Assembly: GCF_036226605.1 (NCBI RefSeq)
Contig: NZ_CP109002.1
Location: forward strand, 1 to 64,000
Source: Streptomyces sp. NBC_00704
Lineage (GTDB): Bacteria > Actinomycetota > Actinomycetes > Streptomycetales > Streptomycetaceae
DNA: 64,000 bases
Direction: 5' to 3'
Below, piece after piece: positions 62,777 through 64,000 of this stretch; the first letter of the stretch is position 1; the number at the start of each line of letters is the position of its first letter. Position numbers and translations under genes: made by a program. The notes beneath the pieces are model-generated. The model worked only from the letters and a program-made list of their open reading frames with translations, did not search any database and had not been told where the DNA came from.

Positions 62777-64000
62777 GCGCGCCGACGTTCGCCCCCGCGC
62801 GGCCGGCCCCGGCCGCCGGGCCGCCGACCGCCGAACCACTGACCGCCGAACCGCCGACCGCCGAACCGCCGACCGCGGGACAGCCGACCGCCGAGGGGCT
62901 GGCCGACCGGGTGGCCCGGGTCGCCGGCGTCGCGGCCGAACACGTCGAACGCACCGACCGGGACGCGTCGTTCCCGGTCGAGGCGCTGGAGGAGATGCGC
63001 CGCAGCGGCCTGCTCGGCCTCCTCGTCCCCGAGTCGCACGGCGGCCTCGGCGGCGGCACCGACGACGTGGTGAGCGCCGGCATCGCCCTCGGCCGGGTCG
63101 ACATGTCCGTGGCGATGATCTTCGTGATGCACTGTCAGCAGGTCGCCGCCGTGGTGCGCCACGGCAACGAGAGGCTGCGGGACGAACTGCTGCCCGAGAT
63201 CGCCGCGGGCCGGATGTACCTGGCGTCCGTCACCACCGAGGCCGGCAAGGGCGGCCACCTGCTCAGCAGCGAGTCGGCGCTCGCCGCACGCGAGGGCGAA
63301 CTCCTGCTGGACCGCTTCGCGCCGATCGTCACCGGCGGCGAGCACGCCGACGGCTTCCTGGTCACCATGCAGAGCCCGCCCCCGGCCTCCCCGAACCAGG
63401 TGTCGCTGGTCTACGCCCACCGCGACCAGCTCACCGTCGAACGCTCGGGCGACTGGCAGCCGCTCGGCATGCGCGCCAGCCACAGCGTCGCCCTGCGGCT
63501 GACCGGCACGGTCCCCGCCCACCACGTGGTGGGCGAGCACGGCGCGTTCCGGACCGTCGTGACCACGGTGTTCGGGCCGATGGCCCATCTGGGCTGGTCG
63601 GCGTGCTGGCTCGGCACCGCGGCCGGCGCGCTCTCCCGCGTCGTCAAACTGCTGCGCTCCCCGCAGAGCCGCGGACGCGTGAACCTGGACTCCGAACTGC
63701 TGCTGACCCGGCTGTCCCGGGCCCGGCAGCGGATCGACACGGTGCACGCGCTGCTGGACCGCGCCCGGCACGTCGTCGCGACCGCCGACGACCTCAGCGT
63801 GCCCCGGATCCAGCTCCTGCTCAACGCCCTGAAGATCACCGCGGCGGACGAGTGCCACCGCGCCGTCGAGGACCTGGTGGACGCCGTCGGCATGCGGCAC
63901 GGCTACCTCAAGGACTCGCCCACCCGCCTCGAACACAGCCTGCGGGACCTGCGCTCGGCCGCCCTGAACTACAGCAACGACCGCCTGCACCTGGTCGACG
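62773..64000 (+). CDS. Acyl-CoA dehydrogenase-like flavoenzyme (cut by right edge)
   Basis: About 409 residues visible with no stop. GTG start overlaps the ACP stop. The N-terminus has TAEPPTAE-type repeats (about residues 17-40). Then the dehydrogenase fold: FPVEALEEMRRSGLLGLLVPESHGGLGGG, SVTTEAGKGG, WQPLGMRASHSVALRLTG, and the helical C-domain. It would desaturate or oxidise an acyl or aminoacyl group bound to the neighbouring carrier. Such enzymes also act as N-oxygenases or imine formers in antibiotic pathways. Confidence 0.8.
   Translation, partial: MSAPTFAPARPAPAAGPPTAEPLTAEPPTAEPPTAGQPTAEGLADRVARVAGVAAEHVERTDRDASFPVEALEEMRRSGLLGLLVPESHGGLGGGTDDVVSAGIALGRVDMSVAMIFVMHCQQVAAVVRHGNERLRDELLPEIAAGRMYLASVTTEAGKGGHLLSSESALAAREGELLLDRFAPIVTGGEHADGFLVTMQSPPPASPNQVSLVYAHRDQLTVERSGDWQPLGMRASHSVALRLTGTVPAHHVVGEHGAFRTVVTTVFGPMAHLGWSACWLGTAAGALSRVVKLLRSPQSRGRVNLDSELLLTRLSRARQRIDTVHALLDRARHVVATADDLSVPRIQLLLNALKITAADECHRAVEDLVDAVGMRHGYLKDSPTRLEHSLRDLRSAALNYSNDRLHLVD

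Overview
The window is very GC-rich, its genes are packed with ATGA/GTGA overlaps, and it carries AfsA/ArpA-type gamma-butyrolactone (GBL) genes. All of this points to a Streptomyces or close relative. Two primase/polymerase-helicase replication modules with iterons, a parAB operon with a centromere-like repeat array, and signalling and secondary-metabolite genes on both sides suggest the interior of a large, probably linear, plasmid (SCP1/pSLA2-L-like) rather than a chromosomal core. No telomere is visible.

Region 1 (1-18.6 kb) is the right part of a biosynthetic cluster cut by the left edge. It holds an APS-kinase start, an alpha/beta hydrolase, an unusual A-subdomain/condensation protein, a nitrous-acid-forming pair of the aspartate-nitrosuccinate pathway (CreE/CreD type), a type II thioesterase, a type II PKS KS-alpha/CLF pair, acyl-CoA carboxylase beta and epsilon subunits, an FAD aromatic hydroxylase, an AfsA homologue and two GBL-receptor-family TetR regulators with ARE-like operators. 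These genes suggest a nitrogen-nitrogen, diazo or nitroso-modified polyketide/peptide product; this is inference.

Region 2 (19.4-40 kb) is the plasmid core. Two paralogous modules (prim-pol, SF3 helicase, small protein) lie in the same orientation around about 5 kb of cargo (ArsR-MFS, GyrB-like ATPase, DUF1801 protein, TetR-NmrA pair). Each has its own upstream origin-like region: iterons built on AGCGACTGA in module 1 and AGGGACTGA in module 2, and in both cases a long inverted iteron pair around an alternating purine-pyrimidine tract. A MerR/SDR pair and a DUF4157 (eCIS-associated) protein with a nuclease-like C-terminus follow, then parA-parB with eleven copies of a 19-bp palindrome (core GTGATTACGSCGTAATCAC).

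Region 3 (40.3-45.9 kb) is a second GBL signalling locus: an AfsA homologue, a receptor, a HAD-like protein, an SDR, a second receptor-like TetR and a LysR regulator. Three copies of a 19-bp operator-like motif (ATAG-GA-CG-TC) differ from the left-hand AREs.

Region 4 (46.2-64 kb) is a second biosynthetic cluster, open at the right edge. A stand-alone adenylation protein, an exporter and a CGNR regulator precede a striking array of six 23-bp tandem repeats. After it, eleven tightly coupled genes run rightward: carrier protein, C-A-T NRPS, thioesterase, SDR, ProA-like reductase, carrier protein, TrpB2-like PLP enzyme, BtrH-like/carrier fusion, AMP ligase, BtrK-like PLP decarboxylase and carrier protein, followed by an acyl-CoA dehydrogenase. 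The logic is amino-acid modification on carrier proteins, as in butirosin side-chain assembly. I do not recognise the product of either cluster.
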